Assembly: GCA_024688365.1 (NCBI GenBank)
Contig: JAILEG010000036.1
Span: 1 to 64,000 of the forward strand
Reading direction: 5' to 3'
DNA length: 64,000 nt
DNA from: Prevotella sp.
GTDB lineage: Bacteria > Bacteroidota > Bacteroidia > Bacteroidales > Bacteroidaceae
Position 1 is the stretch's first letter; every line of letters starts with the position of its first letter. The notes beneath the pieces were generated by a model. The model was not told the origin of the DNA and ran no database searches. It saw only the letters and a list, made by a program, of their open reading frames with translations. A program made the translations under genes and the position numbers. Positions 35,627-45,600 of the stretch are shown here, piece after piece.

Positions 35627-36625
35627 ATGAAAAAGAAGTTTCAGAATATCTTTTTCCTCTTCGGACTGGCTGTCCTCATCATCATGGTGACACAGCTCGA
35701 CTTTGCCGATGTGTGGCATAACCTTCAGCATGCAGGCTACTGGTTCTTTGCCGTTGTCGCCCTATGGGCTTTCCTGTACATGTTCAATACAGCCGCATGG
35801 CTCACCATCATCCGCAGCCAGACAAACGACCCCACCGAGCGGAAGAAGATCACCTTCAGCTGGCTCTACAAGGTAACGGTGTCAGGCTTCGCCCTCAACT
35901 ATGCCACACCGGGCGGCCTGATGGGCGGTGAGCCCTACCGCATCATGGAGCTGACACCGAGGATTGGGGCAGAGCGAGCCACGTCATCCGTGGTTCTCTA
36001 TGCCATGACCCACATCTTCAGCCATTTCTGGTTCTGGCTGCTCTCCATCTTCCTTTATGTGCTTACGCAGCCCGTCAACCTCTTCATGGGCTCCATGCTT
36101 ACACTGACAGGTGCCTTCTGCCTGTCAGCGATATGGTTCTTCCTCTCAGGCTACAAGAAAGGACTGGCCGTAAGAGTAATGAACCTGGTGCGACACCTGC
36201 CTTTTGTGAAGAAATGGGCTGGGCCTTTCGTAGCCGGACACAAGACACAGCTTGACACTATCGACCAGCAGATAGCCGCGCTGCACAATCAGAATCCCCG
36301 CACCTTCCTCACTGTCGTACTGCTGGAACTGTCATGCCGCATATTCAGCGCACTGGAGGTATTCTTCATCCTGCTGGTCCTGCTCCCCAGCGTCAATTAC
36401 CTTGACTGCATCCTCATCATCGCCTTCACCACGCTTTTCGCCAACATGCTCTTCTTCATGCCCCTGCAGCTTGGTGGCCGCGAGGGTGGTTTCCTCATGT
36501 CAGTCACAGGCTTGGGGCTTACAACCAGTGCCGGGATTTTCGTAGCTCTCCTCGTCCGTATCCGTGAGCTGGTATGGACCGCCATCGGTCTGCTGCTGAT
36601 AAAGCTGGAGAAAAGAAAGGACTGA
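35627..36625 (+). CDS. flippase-like membrane protein (LPG synthase TM region family)
   Basis: 332 residues, about eight membrane helices, matching the UPF0104/lysylphosphatidylglycerol synthase transmembrane family ([49 protein letters not shown]). There is no catalytic domain for lysine transfer. Relatives move lipids or lipid-linked intermediates, but the substrate is unknown. 45 nt after pdxA, on one likely transcript. Confidence 0.85.
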   Translation: MKKKFQNIFFLFGLAVLIIMVTQLDFADVWHNLQHAGYWFFAVVALWAFLYMFNTAAWLTIIRSQTNDPTERKKITFSWLYKVTVSGFALNYATPGGLMGGEPYRIMELTPRIGAERATSSVVLYAMTHIFSHFWFWLLSIFLYVLTQPVNLFMGSMLTLTGAFCLSAIWFFLSGYKKGLAVRVMNLVRHLPFVKKWAGPFVAGHKTQLDTIDQQIAALHNQNPRTFLTVVLLELSCRIFSALEVFFILLVLLPSVNYLDCILIIAFTTLFANMLFFMPLQLGGREGGFLMSVTGLGLTTSAGIFVALLVRIRELVWTAIGLLLIKLEKRKD

Positions 36626-36730
36626 CACCCCTTGTCTGAAACAGAAACCCCAGACAACAGAACACTCAGAGAGTTCCCACACAGCCACAGGCTTTCCACC
36701 AGTGAGGAGCAGCACCTATACTCCTATACA

Positions 36731-36869
36731 CGTACTACCGTAATACACATATGAGTACAGGAGTACGCTGTGTCCCAGTACCCCTATACTTTATGTAAAG
36801 TAGTGTTGTACTTTACATAAAGTAATGCAGCACTTTACACGAAGCAGTACGGCACTTCGCATGAAGTAT
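36731..36869. repeat. AGTACT-type intergenic repeat array (locus C)
   Basis: The longest array, in the 437-nt gap after the flippase-like gene: repeated units such as ACTTTATGTAAAGTAGTG, TACTTTACATAAAGTA, CACTTTACACGAAGCAGTA and CACTTCGCATGAAGTA, spaced about 21 nt, preceded by looser GTAC units. Each unit is a short dyad centred on an AT- or CG-containing spacer. A separate 8-bp hairpin AGCTTTTG/CAAAAGCT follows at 36933-36955. No gene seen in the gap. Confidence 0.6.
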
Positions 36870-37046
36870 CAGGACACAGGCCTGCCCGAGGACGAGCCAA
36901 AGCATCCCTCTCCCCGTCCGCCCTTGACTGTCAGCTTTTGTTTACACCAAAAGCTACGTGCGGAACAGTTGCATATACTTTATACATTTGATGGCAACAT
37001 AGTTGTTAAAGTCTGCCAAAATTGCAGCTTTTCAAAATTAAATAGG

Positions 37047-37054
37047 TAATTTTG
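37047..37054 (+). promoter_or_regulatory. -7 box just before the sigma-54 activator gene
   Basis: TAATTTTG ends 8 nt before the ATG at 37063, with TTG at 37022-37024. The predicted transcript would be almost leaderless. Confidence 0.4.
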
Positions 37055-37062
37055 TCAGTCCA

Positions 37063-38304
37063 ATGAACACAACAGAACTGCAACGTACCAAACAGCGATA
37101 CAACATCGTCGGCAACAGCGATGGGCTGAATCACGCACTGGATGTCGCCCTGCAGGTGGCACCCACTGACCTTTCCGTGCTGATCATCGGCGAGAGCGGT
37201 GTCGGCAAGGAGATAATCCCACGTGTCATCCACGACAACTCACCCCGCCGCCGTGAGAAATACTTTGCCATCAACTGCGGGTCCATCCCCGAGGGAACCA
37301 TTGACAGTGAGCTTTTCGGACATGAGAAAGGATCGTTCACAGGAGCCATCGGTGAGAGTGAGGGCTACTTCGGCACAGCCAACAAAGGCACCATCTTCCT
37401 TGACGAGGTGGGAGAATTGCCTATGGCAACACAGGCACGCCTACTGCGAGTGCTGGAGACCGGAGAGTATATCCGTGTGGGGGGACAGGAGATACGAAAG
37501 ACCGATGTGCGCATCGTGGCAGCAACCAACGTCAACATGCGCAAAGCCATCAGCGAGGGTAAGTTCCGCGAGGACCTGTTCTATCGTCTGAACACTATCC
37601 CCATCCAGATGCCGCCGCTCCGTGACCGTGGTGAGGACATCGTGCTGCTCTTCCGCCTCTTCGCCATGCAGATGGCCGAGAAGTACCGACTGCCGAAAAT
37701 CACCCTGAACGACGAGGCCCGCCAGATTCTCCTTCACTACAAATGGCCAGGCAACGTGCGCCAGCTGAAAAACATCACCGAGCAGATGTCTGTCCTCAGC
37801 GAGAAGCGTGAGATTGACGCTGACACGCTGCTCCACTTCATTCCCCGCGACCAGGACAGCACCCAGCTGGCTCCCATACAGAGTAATGGCGCACACAGCT
37901 ATGAGAGCGAGCGGGAACTTCTCTATAAGATTCTCTACGAACTCAGGGGAAACGTGAGCGACCTACGACGCGACCTGAACAACGTGCGCAAGCAACTGGA
38001 GGAAAGCAGGCAACTTAATGGAGCAAGCGGCTTCCAGCCAGCAGTCCCCACCGCCCCCACTCTCCCTGCTGCCCCACGTAAGCAAGCCATGACTCCGGCA
38101 GCCCCCCTCCCACAGGTGGAAGATGCCGAGGCTGAGGAAATATCCGAGCCGGAGACCCTCAACCTCAACGACATCGGCAAGCAGATGGTGGAGAAAGCAC
38201 TGGAACGCAACAATGGCAACCGCAAGAAAGCCGCACAGGAGTTAGGCATCAGTGACCGCACCCTGTACCGACGCATCAGACAATACGGACTGGATAAAGA
38301 TTAA
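37063..38304 (+). CDS. sigma-54-interacting transcriptional activator
   Basis: 413 residues: an AAA+ domain (about 15-255) and a C-terminal Fis-type helix-turn-helix (NRKKAAQELGISDRTLYRRIRQYG), joined by a Pro/Ala-rich linker (310-355). Walker A is GESGVGKE, Walker B TIFLDEVGEL. The sigma-54 contact loop reads GSFTGA in place of the usual GAFTGA. There is no N-terminal receiver or sensor domain. It would open RpoN promoters when its unknown control is released. It begins the lptE-secG group. Confidence 0.9.
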   Translation: MNTTELQRTKQRYNIVGNSDGLNHALDVALQVAPTDLSVLIIGESGVGKEIIPRVIHDNSPRRREKYFAINCGSIPEGTIDSELFGHEKGSFTGAIGESEGYFGTANKGTIFLDEVGELPMATQARLLRVLETGEYIRVGGQEIRKTDVRIVAATNVNMRKAISEGKFREDLFYRLNTIPIQMPPLRDRGEDIVLLFRLFAMQMAEKYRLPKITLNDEARQILLHYKWPGNVRQLKNITEQMSVLSEKREIDADTLLHFIPRDQDSTQLAPIQSNGAHSYESERELLYKILYELRGNVSDLRRDLNNVRKQLEESRQLNGASGFQPAVPTAPTLPAAPRKQAMTPAAPLPQVEDAEAEEISEPETLNLNDIGKQMVEKALERNNGNRKKAAQELGISDRTLYRRIRQYGLDKD

Positions 38305-38348
38305 AGAAAACCAAGCTGAGATAAGGACCGGAAGGCCCTGGCAACACA

Positions 38349-38885
38349 ATGAAGACTGGAAATAAACTGAAAGCACTCCATCCCCTTTCCTGGGGCATGA
38401 CAGCTCTCTGCCTGCTTCTGCTGGCAGCCTGCAGCGTGTCCTATAAGTTCAATGGCGCAAGCATCGACTATAACAAGGTACACACCATCCAAATAGCCGA
38501 TTTCCCCATCCGGGCAACTTATGTTTGGGGACCGATGGGCCCGATGTTCAACAACCAACTGAAGGATGTCTTCGCCAATCATACCCGACTGCAGCAGGTG
38601 AAACGCAATGGCGACATGAAGATTGAGGGCGAGATAACCCAATACCAGCAACGCAACAAGAGCGTATCAAGCGAGGGATATTCCGCACAGACGGAACTCT
38701 CCATCACGGTCAACGTGCGCTTCACCAACAACACCAATCACAATGAGGACTTTGAGCGGCAGTTCACTGCCACCTCCAGCTACGAGACTACCCAAAGTCT
38801 CAACTCCGTGCAGGAGGAACTCGTAACACAGATGGTAAAGGACCTCACCGACCAGATATTCAATGCGACCGTTGCCAACTGGTAG
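38349..38885 (+). CDS. lptE: LptE-like LPS-assembly lipoprotein
   Basis: 178 residues with a lipoprotein signal (CLLLLAACSVSYKF; lipobox LAAC). The mature part (VHTIQIADFPIRA, then DMKIEGEITQY and ELSITVNVRFTNN) follows the LptE fold: a helix-strand layout that plugs the LptD barrel on the inner face of the outer membrane. Bacteroidota LptE proteins are very divergent from enterobacterial ones; the context with secG supports the call. Confidence 0.82.
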   Translation: MKTGNKLKALHPLSWGMTALCLLLLAACSVSYKFNGASIDYNKVHTIQIADFPIRATYVWGPMGPMFNNQLKDVFANHTRLQQVKRNGDMKIEGEITQYQQRNKSVSSEGYSAQTELSITVNVRFTNNTNHNEDFERQFTATSSYETTQSLNSVQEELVTQMVKDLTDQIFNATVANW

Positions 38886-38959
38886 TCCCCCGCCCGGCAG
38901 CACTACCATTCATCATCACCCAGCACTCACCATCCACCACCCAACATCCAACACCATTC

Positions 38960-39730
38960 ATGGATATAGCCACACTGATCAAGCATCCGGAGAACCTGAA
39001 CAAAGAGACCTTGTACGATCTCCGGAGCCTGCTTGCGCTCTATCCCTACTACCAGCCAGCACGCATCCTGCTGCTGCAAAACCTCTTCCTGCTGCATGAC
39101 CCTACATTTGATGAAGAGCTGCGGCGGGCAGCCATCTACATAACCGACCGCCGTATCCTGTTCAACCTCGTTGAGGAGGCACATTACCAGCTGGCACCAC
39201 AACAGAAGCCTGCTGAGCCAGCCAGCCTGTCAGCTGTCAGCAGCGGGGAGACAGCACAGGTCACGGAAGACCGAACCACCTCGCTCATCGACAACTTCCT
39301 GGAGCAGATACCTGAAGAGGAAACGCACACCACGGAGACCGCACATCGTAAGCCGACACCGGCCGATGCTACCGTTGATTACGTTGCCTATCTGCTCGAA
39401 ACCGAGAATGAACAACAGCAGGACACCACACCACAGCTCAAGGGCCAGGAACTTATTGACGACTTCATCAATAAAGATGGCGGCAAGATAACCTTACAAG
39501 AGGAAACCGAATACGAGCCGGAAGAGAATGATTCCAGTGAAGAGGCTGAAAATGAGGACACTGGCTACTTCACTGAGACCCTGGCAAGGATTTATATAAA
39601 ACAAGGACGATATTCAAAGGCTTTGGAAATTATTAAGCGATTAAATTTGGTATATCCGAAAAAAAATCGTTACTTTGCAGACCAAATCCGCTTTTTAGAG
39701 AAATTGATAATAAATAACAATAAAAAATAA
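38960..39730 (+). CDS. TPR-like protein of unknown function
   Basis: 256 residues. Residues 1-75 are helical and conserved-looking (LRSLLALYPYYQPARILLLQNLFLLHD). The centre (80-190) is acidic and low-complexity, and residues 215-256 look like a TPR helix pair (TETLARIYIKQGRYSKALEIIKRLNLVYPKKN). No signal peptide. It is sandwiched between lptE and secG (10 nt upstream of secG), an arrangement typical of Bacteroidales. It may assist export or assembly, but this is inference. Confidence 0.75.
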   Translation: MDIATLIKHPENLNKETLYDLRSLLALYPYYQPARILLLQNLFLLHDPTFDEELRRAAIYITDRRILFNLVEEAHYQLAPQQKPAEPASLSAVSSGETAQVTEDRTTSLIDNFLEQIPEEETHTTETAHRKPTPADATVDYVAYLLETENEQQQDTTPQLKGQELIDDFINKDGGKITLQEETEYEPEENDSSEEAENEDTGYFTETLARIYIKQGRYSKALEIIKRLNLVYPKKNRYFADQIRFLEKLIINNNKK

Positions 39731-39740
39731 GACAAGAAAA

Positions 39741-40127
39741 ATGTACACGTTATTCGTAATTCTTATCGTGATAGCATCACTCATGATGATTGGAGTCGTA
39801 CTGATCCAGGAGTCAAAGGGTGGCGGTCTGTCATCCAACTTCTCATCATCAAACGCCATCATGGGCGTACGAAAGACTACAGACTTCATTGAGAAGGCTA
39901 CATGGGGCCTGGCTATCGCGATGGTCGTCATCAGCGTAGCAAGTGCCTACGTAGTGCCGTCAGCAACGACAGACGAGAGCGTTATCGAGAAAGCTGCGAC
40001 CGAGAGCAACACGACCAACCCCAACAACCTGCCTAACTTCGGTGCGAGCCAGCAGAAACAGGCTGCTCCAGCAGCTCAGGGTGGTGCGTCAAAAGCTCCG
40101 GCAGCCCCAGCAACTCCAGCAAAGTAA
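39741..40127 (+). CDS. secG: protein translocase subunit SecG
   Basis: 128 residues: two membrane helices (3-22 and 55-75) with the conserved cytoplasmic loop QESKGGGLSSNFSSSNAIMGVRK, then an Asn/Gln/Ala-rich tail of about 45 residues. It is the accessory subunit of the SecYEG channel. The tail is longer than in Escherichia coli SecG but usual for Bacteroidota. Confidence 0.92.
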   Translation: MYTLFVILIVIASLMMIGVVLIQESKGGGLSSNFSSSNAIMGVRKTTDFIEKATWGLAIAMVVISVASAYVVPSATTDESVIEKAATESNTTNPNNLPNFGASQQKQAAPAAQGGASKAPAAPATPAK

Positions 40128-40156
40128 TGTACAAAACAAAAAAAGTACGGGAATTA

Positions 40157-40188
40157 TTTGGTCAATCCAACTAAAACCCGTACCTTTG
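40157..40188 (+). promoter_or_regulatory. tRNA-His promoter
   Basis: TTTG at 40157-40160 and TACCTTTG at 40181-40188 with a 20-nt spacer, the full Bacteroidota consensus, 29 nt before the tRNA. GTACGGG (40145-40151) and CCCGTAC (40177-40183) form a dyad overlapping the promoter, which may also end the secG transcript. Confidence 0.7.
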
Positions 40189-40217
40189 CACTCGCTTTTC
40201 AGCAATAACCAAACACG

Positions 40218-40291
40218 GTGGATGTAGTTCAGTTGGTTAGAGCGTCAGATTGTGGTTCTGAATGTCGTGGGTTCGAGTCCCACCCTCCACC
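40218..40291 (+). tRNA. tRNA-His (GTG anticodon)
   Basis: A 74-nt cloverleaf: acceptor GTGGATG/CCTCCAC (one T-C mismatch at position 6-67), D arm GTTC...GAGC, anticodon stem TCAGA/TCTGA around loop TTGTGGT, and T arm GTGGG-TTCGAGT-CCCAC. The extra G at 40217 gives the G-1 that tRNA-His needs. CCA is not encoded. Confidence 0.95.
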
Positions 40292-40297
40292 CTAACG

Positions 40298-40336
40298 AGC
40301 GGAAGTTCTTTCAACGGACTTCCGCTTGTTTTTTTT
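40298..40336 (+). terminator. intrinsic terminator after tRNA-His
   Basis: Stem AGCGGAAGT/ACTTCCGCT followed by TGTTTTTTTT, starting 7 nt after the tRNA. The following 190 nt contain no gene that I can support. Confidence 0.85.
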
Positions 40337-40526
40337 CTCCTTCTATCATTATAATACTTATTGAACAGGCTAAACAAAGCATGGCCAGGGCTCAGAAGGA
40401 AGGCACTGGCATTGCATCTATTTCGTTAAACATGTTGAATGATGCTGTAGGCAAAGGGCATACAGGAAAACAGGGGCAGGATATAGCGTTCACCCTTCCA
40501 AATCCAACACTCTCTGTCTGACATCG

Positions 40527-41495
40527 CTAATAAGCATGTTTCTTCAAATACTCCTCCTTACCAGGGAAATGGTCCGGTGCAAGTGTACCAGACTGACAGT
40601 AAAAAACAACATGACGATTATAGACCACTATGGCTGGGCTGCGGTCAAACTTACGTATGAGGGAATCAGCCAATGGTTTATCATAGATATGGTAATAAAG
40701 AACAGTATTTCCATTGGTCCCATAAGTGATCTCGGTATAATCACCTGCCCCCTGTTTGCCTATACTTATCCCACGATAGCCCATCTCCTGCAACGCTGTA
40801 CCTAAAGAGTCCAGGCGTTCCATGCTCAATCCAACCTTTCGCAACCCTTTATCTTTCCCCGCTTCAGAAGAGTAACCATCACTATATGCCCTGACACTAC
40901 CATTCCCCTCAACGCTCCAGGCAGTTATCTTACCATGCCTTGAGCAGTCTATGGAAAAGTACGTACTGTCAGACAACCAGTCCCTCGTATGGGCTATCAG
41001 TTGCATGATTTCCACCTGATGTTGCCTGTAGTCGGCCTCCATCGCCTCTGGTGTGAAATCTTTATGGGACACATTACTTACCGCTATGGCACATATCAGC
41101 TGCAAAAGGTTCAGACAGTGGAACACAAGGAACGTCACGTCAGTACGTGTGCGCATCCGTATGGCTCTGACAACCGAATAAATATATGCCATCATGAGTG
41201 GTGCTGTGATGTAAATCACCACAACCATAAAGACAGCTATCCATTCCAGCACATCATAAGGATCATCTTCGTCATAGAGTACCGTTATCAAGAAAAACAA
41301 GAAAGCTGTGGCAAGAGCAACTGATACAGCACGCAAGGCAAGCCAAAAGAAACTTGCCCAGCTTTTACGATAGACATCCTCAGGCCCAATATTTCCCTTC
41401 CCGATTCTATGTCTTTCCCGATGATTGGCCAGTAACGTAAATCCAACAAGGATAATACTCATCAGAATTACAATGAACAATGTTATCATAAACAT
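40527..41495 (-). CDS. membrane protein of unknown function
   Basis: 322 residues. Four likely membrane helices: 2-22, 52-72, 85-108 and 125-145. The remaining 170 residues form a mixed alpha/beta extracytoplasmic or cytoplasmic domain (DCSRHGKITAWSVEGNGSVRAY, then MGYRGISIGKQGAGDYTEITYG) with no motif I recognise. Lower-GC and more AT-rich codon choice than neighbouring housekeeping genes. No obvious partner gene; possibly part of an accessory stretch from here to 47.6 kb. Confidence 0.65.
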   Translation of the reverse strand: MFMITLFIVILMSIILVGFTLLANHRERHRIGKGNIGPEDVYRKSWASFFWLALRAVSVALATAFLFFLITVLYDEDDPYDVLEWIAVFMVVVIYITAPLMMAYIYSVVRAIRMRTRTDVTFLVFHCLNLLQLICAIAVSNVSHKDFTPEAMEADYRQHQVEIMQLIAHTRDWLSDSTYFSIDCSRHGKITAWSVEGNGSVRAYSDGYSSEAGKDKGLRKVGLSMERLDSLGTALQEMGYRGISIGKQGAGDYTEITYGTNGNTVLYYHIYDKPLADSLIRKFDRSPAIVVYNRHVVFYCQSGTLAPDHFPGKEEYLKKHAY

Positions 41496-41531
41496 CCTTA
41501 ATGACAGGCTGATACTATAGGCAAGAGAATA

Positions 41532-41865
41532 TTACTCTGTTTTCCAACCATCTATGCACCGCTTCTCCAAAGAGAAGTTCACACCTATCTTATATACCCT
41601 GCGGCTGCACATAGCCCTTCCCATTGATTTGCTGCAAGGTGGCATCATACAAGGGTGTGCCCGTCTCAGACCAGTAGCTACCGAAATGCAGCCGCTTGAA
41701 GGTGTTGAGCAGACTGAAGGGATTGTAGATGCCGATACCGTTCTCTACGAAATGATAACCGTCATAACGTTCCTTCAGCTTGGCAAGCGTCTCCCCGGTG
41801 GTCAGATGGCTCTTCCGGGCAAGGACCGCTATGGGCTCGGCAAGCAAGTCAATAGGATTTTTCAT
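41532..41865 (-). pseudogene. remnant of an AAA-ATPase / PD-(D/E)XK nuclease family gene
   Basis: The family (AAA-ATPase-like with DUF1703/PD-(D/E)XK end) is about 500 residues. Here the reading frame begins MKNPI, jumps to the mid-protein segment TLAKLKERYDGYHF...IYNPFSLLNTF...FGSYWSETGTP, then jumps to the C-terminal segment DATLQQINGKGY. A frameshift near 41590 follows, because the family's last residues reappear in another frame (KIGVNFSLEKRCIDGW, stop at 41532-41534). Both the ATP-binding and nuclease cores are deleted. A -7 box (41897-41904) upstream of the ATG survives. Confidence 0.75.
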
Positions 41866-41896
41866 ACCGTTTTCCTTTCTTTGATGGATGTTGCCA

Positions 41897-41904
41897 CAAA
41901 GATA
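41897..41904 (-). promoter_or_regulatory. -7 box of the pseudogene
   Basis: TATCTTTG on the minus strand, 32 nt upstream of the remnant's ATG. It indicates that the original promoter and start survived the internal deletions. The rest of 41905-42160 shows nothing I can assign. Confidence 0.5.
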
Positions 41905-42160
41905 CAGATATTTTCCTAATGCGAAAAGACTGTAACAGGGAAAAACATACAGCACTGTAGGATTAAGCCCCGCATTACAATAAACCGACAGATGGCAGAC
42001 AAGTTCAACATGAATGGCCTAAACGACAGGACAGGCCAGGGTCAGAACACGGTACAGAAAGTAATCATGCCAACACTCCACGATCACTTTCTGTTACAGA
42101 CATTCTTCCCTTTCATTATTTATTCCGATATTTGCAGGTAGGAACCAACCTGAACGAAGT

Positions 42161-42571
42161 ATGCAGATATACGTCATACAGAAGAAGCTCGGAAGCAGAA
42201 AAGAATTGGGCAGACACCCTGTGACACTCACCCGCCAGTCTCCCACACTCTCTGTCCTGCTCCAAGACCTGACTTTCCTGGGACTGACAGCAGCCCAGGC
42301 CCACCCAGGCATCACAGCCTTGGAAGAAGAGGAGATTGCCACACAAGCCACTGAAGGACGAATCAAGTTTGCTGACCGATATGGCAAGAACCGTGACACG
42401 CTGGACAAAGCCATGCAACGTACCCAACAGGCATTTGATGACGGACTTTTCCGTGTGTTCATCAATGGTGAGGAGATCACATCATGGGATGCAGCCATCA
42501 ATATGACCGAGGGTGACGAAGTGGTTTTTCTCCGGCTGACCATGCTGACCGGACTTTACTTTTTCTTTTGA
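42161..42571 (+). CDS. MoaD/ThiS-like (beta-grasp) small protein, putative
   Basis: 136 residues, not recognised as a named family. The N-terminus (MQIYVIQKKLGSRKELGRHPVTL, then PTLSVLLQDL) fits the beta1-beta2-alpha1 start of MoaD/ThiS-type beta-grasp proteins. The C-terminus (FRVFINGEEI, then MTEGDEVVFLRLTMLTG) fits their last strands, NGE...GDEV...L. Between them is a helical insert (40-95). It lacks the C-terminal GG needed for sulfur carrier activity and ends TGLYFFF instead. It lies 101 nt upstream of the giant DUF4132-type gene on the same strand, so the two may work together. Confidence 0.6.
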   Translation: MQIYVIQKKLGSRKELGRHPVTLTRQSPTLSVLLQDLTFLGLTAAQAHPGITALEEEEIATQATEGRIKFADRYGKNRDTLDKAMQRTQQAFDDGLFRVFINGEEITSWDAAINMTEGDEVVFLRLTMLTGLYFFF

Positions 42572-42672
42572 ACTTCCCGTTTCACCTTGAGGCATAAGCC
42601 TGAATACTTAGAGTAGAACAACCACATATAGATATATACCACCTAAACCTGGTGGAACTGAAAAAACCTATT

Positions 42673-45600
42673 ATGAAAACAAAAGAAGACCTGCTGGCAC
42701 ACTGCCGACAATACGTAGACAGCATCAGCCTGTGGCAATGCAACATTTGGGAGAAGACTATCGTGGCCTATTGCAAGGAGAACGACTACTCGCTCGACAC
42801 CTACAATGACATTCCCACCAAATTAGAAGACCAAAAGCGGTTCACGCTGCTCAACGTCAGCCAGTTCCTGCTGGCTGGAGGACACCTGCCCCATATCCTG
42901 CCCAAGGAGTATGCACAGCTTCTGGAAATCTACATCAAAGGCATAGGCAACCTCTCAGACACGAAGGGACTGTTCCGCATTGATGTCAGGGAGAAGAAAA
43001 CTGTAGAGGGAAACACCTCCCGCCTATCTGCCATCTACCGTTCTTTCTTCGCCGCAGCTGCCTACGGGCTGACCATTGACGAGCTTGTCCGTGGACAAAT
43101 CCCCGATATGGGCGGAGGTTATTTCCATGTCTCCTATGCACCCGTCCTCACCGCAGCCATCCTTCATGGCGATACCAAAGCCATTGAGGCGGTCAAGCAA
43201 GTGTTGACAAGCGAGAACAACGTAGGTATCCTTACGCACGACCTGATTACTGCCATCGAGTGCAACAGCAATGAGGAGCTACACTCACTCCTGCTCGATG
43301 TACTGCGGGCGGCAAAGCTGCAGGAAGGTCTGCGGCAAAGCATTGTGGAGTGTGGCAACGAATACAACCTCACATTCTACAAACGGCTTCTCGATGTCAT
43401 AGCCGAAGAGAACATGCTGCGGTACAGCTCCGTCCGCCGCTCCGTACAGACATGGGCTGGCTTAGGCTATGCCGCGGTTACCGACAAGGACATCAAGACC
43501 ATCTTTGAGGGTATCCGACGCTTCCTCTTCCATCCTGAAGAGCGGACGAAAGCCTATGTATCTGACAATGCCCTGCATGTTTATCTTGCTCTCTACAGTG
43601 CAGGTTCAGAAGACTTCACAGTGGCACAACATGATGCCTTACAGCTCATTGACAGCGAGGCACCACTGCAAAACCGCATCGCAGCCATCTATTATTTAGA
43701 CCGCTCTGACCATTTTGAAGTCACCAAACACCTCAGCTTCTTTGCCCAGCACCTTGACGACAAATTCCTGTTGGCATTCCTTGTACAGCAACTCCACACA
43801 GAAGCATGGGCAGAAAAGGTATGTTATGGTACCGTCAAGCCCGTCACAGGCGAGAAACAGAGATTATTCCTAACACTTTTCAATCACATCTTTGCCCGGC
43901 AGAAAGAGATAAAAGCCAAGGAGGTGTTCAAGTTCAAGGGCTTTGAATGGTTCTCCATCCAGCTCGAACGCTGTAACTATGTCAACGCTCTTTGGTTTTT
44001 CGCCAGTCACCTGAAGACCAGCGAGAGCATTAATGACCTGCTTACCATGAAGCTGCCTACGGGAGAAATCAGCTTCCTGTGTGACTACACCTATATAGAC
44101 AAGGAACACAGCAAGCCACCTGTTAATTCTTTCATGCGCCATTACTATCCCTTGGGAAGCGCTGAGGCACGCCGTCAATTCCTTATCAGGACTATCTTCA
44201 ACAGCAAAGATAAGGTTTTCAATCTACTGCTGAGCTACTTCCACAGCGAGACCTTCACCGAAGCTGAGGTAAAGGAGATAGAAAAGAAACTCCAGTCGAA
44301 AGTATCTGACACAAGGAACAAGGCGGTACAAGCCTTGCTGACCCTACCTTACACCCAGCTACACGCAGCTTACGGACGATTGCTGACCACTAAGGGCGAC
44401 CATATCACGGCCGCATTGACGGAGCTGCGGGAAGGAAACACACAGCTGACGAAAGACTTTGCCATCACTGCTGGTGCCAGCCTGGCAATCGAGCCAATAG
44501 ACTATCCTGGCGCAGAGGAAGGCTACGGGCTGTATAAAGTGGGGACTATTCCCGACATCAGACCTTACAATCCTTTTGAGTCATCAGCAGAGAAGAAGTC
44601 GCTCATAGGTAAACTTATCGGGAAAGTAACGGGCAGCAACCGTGCAGATGCCTCCCTTGTCTTTAGTTATACCTATGAAGAGCTGCACAAGCTGTATGCC
44701 GACTTAGAGAAAATTATCATTGACAATGCTGATAAGGAATACAAGCCTCATTGGGGAGAGGCCATGACGTTGGGAGAGAAGGAATTCCTGCATGTTGGAA
44801 GTGAGTATTCATTAGACTGTCTACCCTACCCCGAACTATGGAAAGGCTTTGTCGCTGATCACCCCATAAAGGATGAAGACCTCTTGGGCATAGACATCAT
44901 GCTGCGGCATATAGACAATGCCCATTTCTATACCCTCATTGAGCTTGAAGCTGACAACAATCCATTCGGCAGGCATGATATGTGTGGTAAATGGAAGTAC
45001 GCTGGTCACTTCAAAGTTATTATTGAGGATCTGCTCACAGAAGTCCAAAAGCGCAACCCCACAGCCTTATTCAATGCCGCTTACAATCTGCTTGCCCTGT
45101 TCTACTTCTATTGCCCAAGCAATAAATTCAAGAACATCTATAGTAAATACACCCCGTCAGAAGGTGGAATCTTTGGCCATTATGCCTTCACTGGCGCAAG
45201 ATCCTATGCAGAGGCCTGTTGGCAAAGCGAAACAGAAAAGACGAGACTTACCGAGCTGCTCATAGCCATGTACCCAAAATATGTCGTCAACGGTGATGAC
45301 GATACTCCATATTGGGCTGATCGGTTTTTCCCAAATCTGCTTCTGCTGTCTGACTATAATCTGCAAGACAGGATTTCAGACAATGCCGTCATGGAGATTC
45401 TGTTGAATAAGGATGGGTATGCACTCCGTCAGGAATGCCACGCTATCTATTCGCATCGGGCTAACCGACTCACGATTGTTTACGAGAAAGAGGAGGAACG
45501 GGATCCTCGCCTGAACAAAGAGGTATATGATAACCTGCGCAGGTTCATCGACCGCATAGCCCAGCATCTCTTCAAGATTGAGCTGACACGCCGCAATGCA

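Noticed and set aside
36933..36955. Intrinsic terminator at the AGCTTTTG/CAAAAGCT hairpin
   Set aside because: The 8-bp stem is perfect but is not followed by a T-run, so I list it only as a hairpin within the gap.
40252..40521. 89-residue open frame starting inside the tRNA
   Set aside because: It begins within tRNA-His and runs through the terminator, so it cannot be a normal gene.
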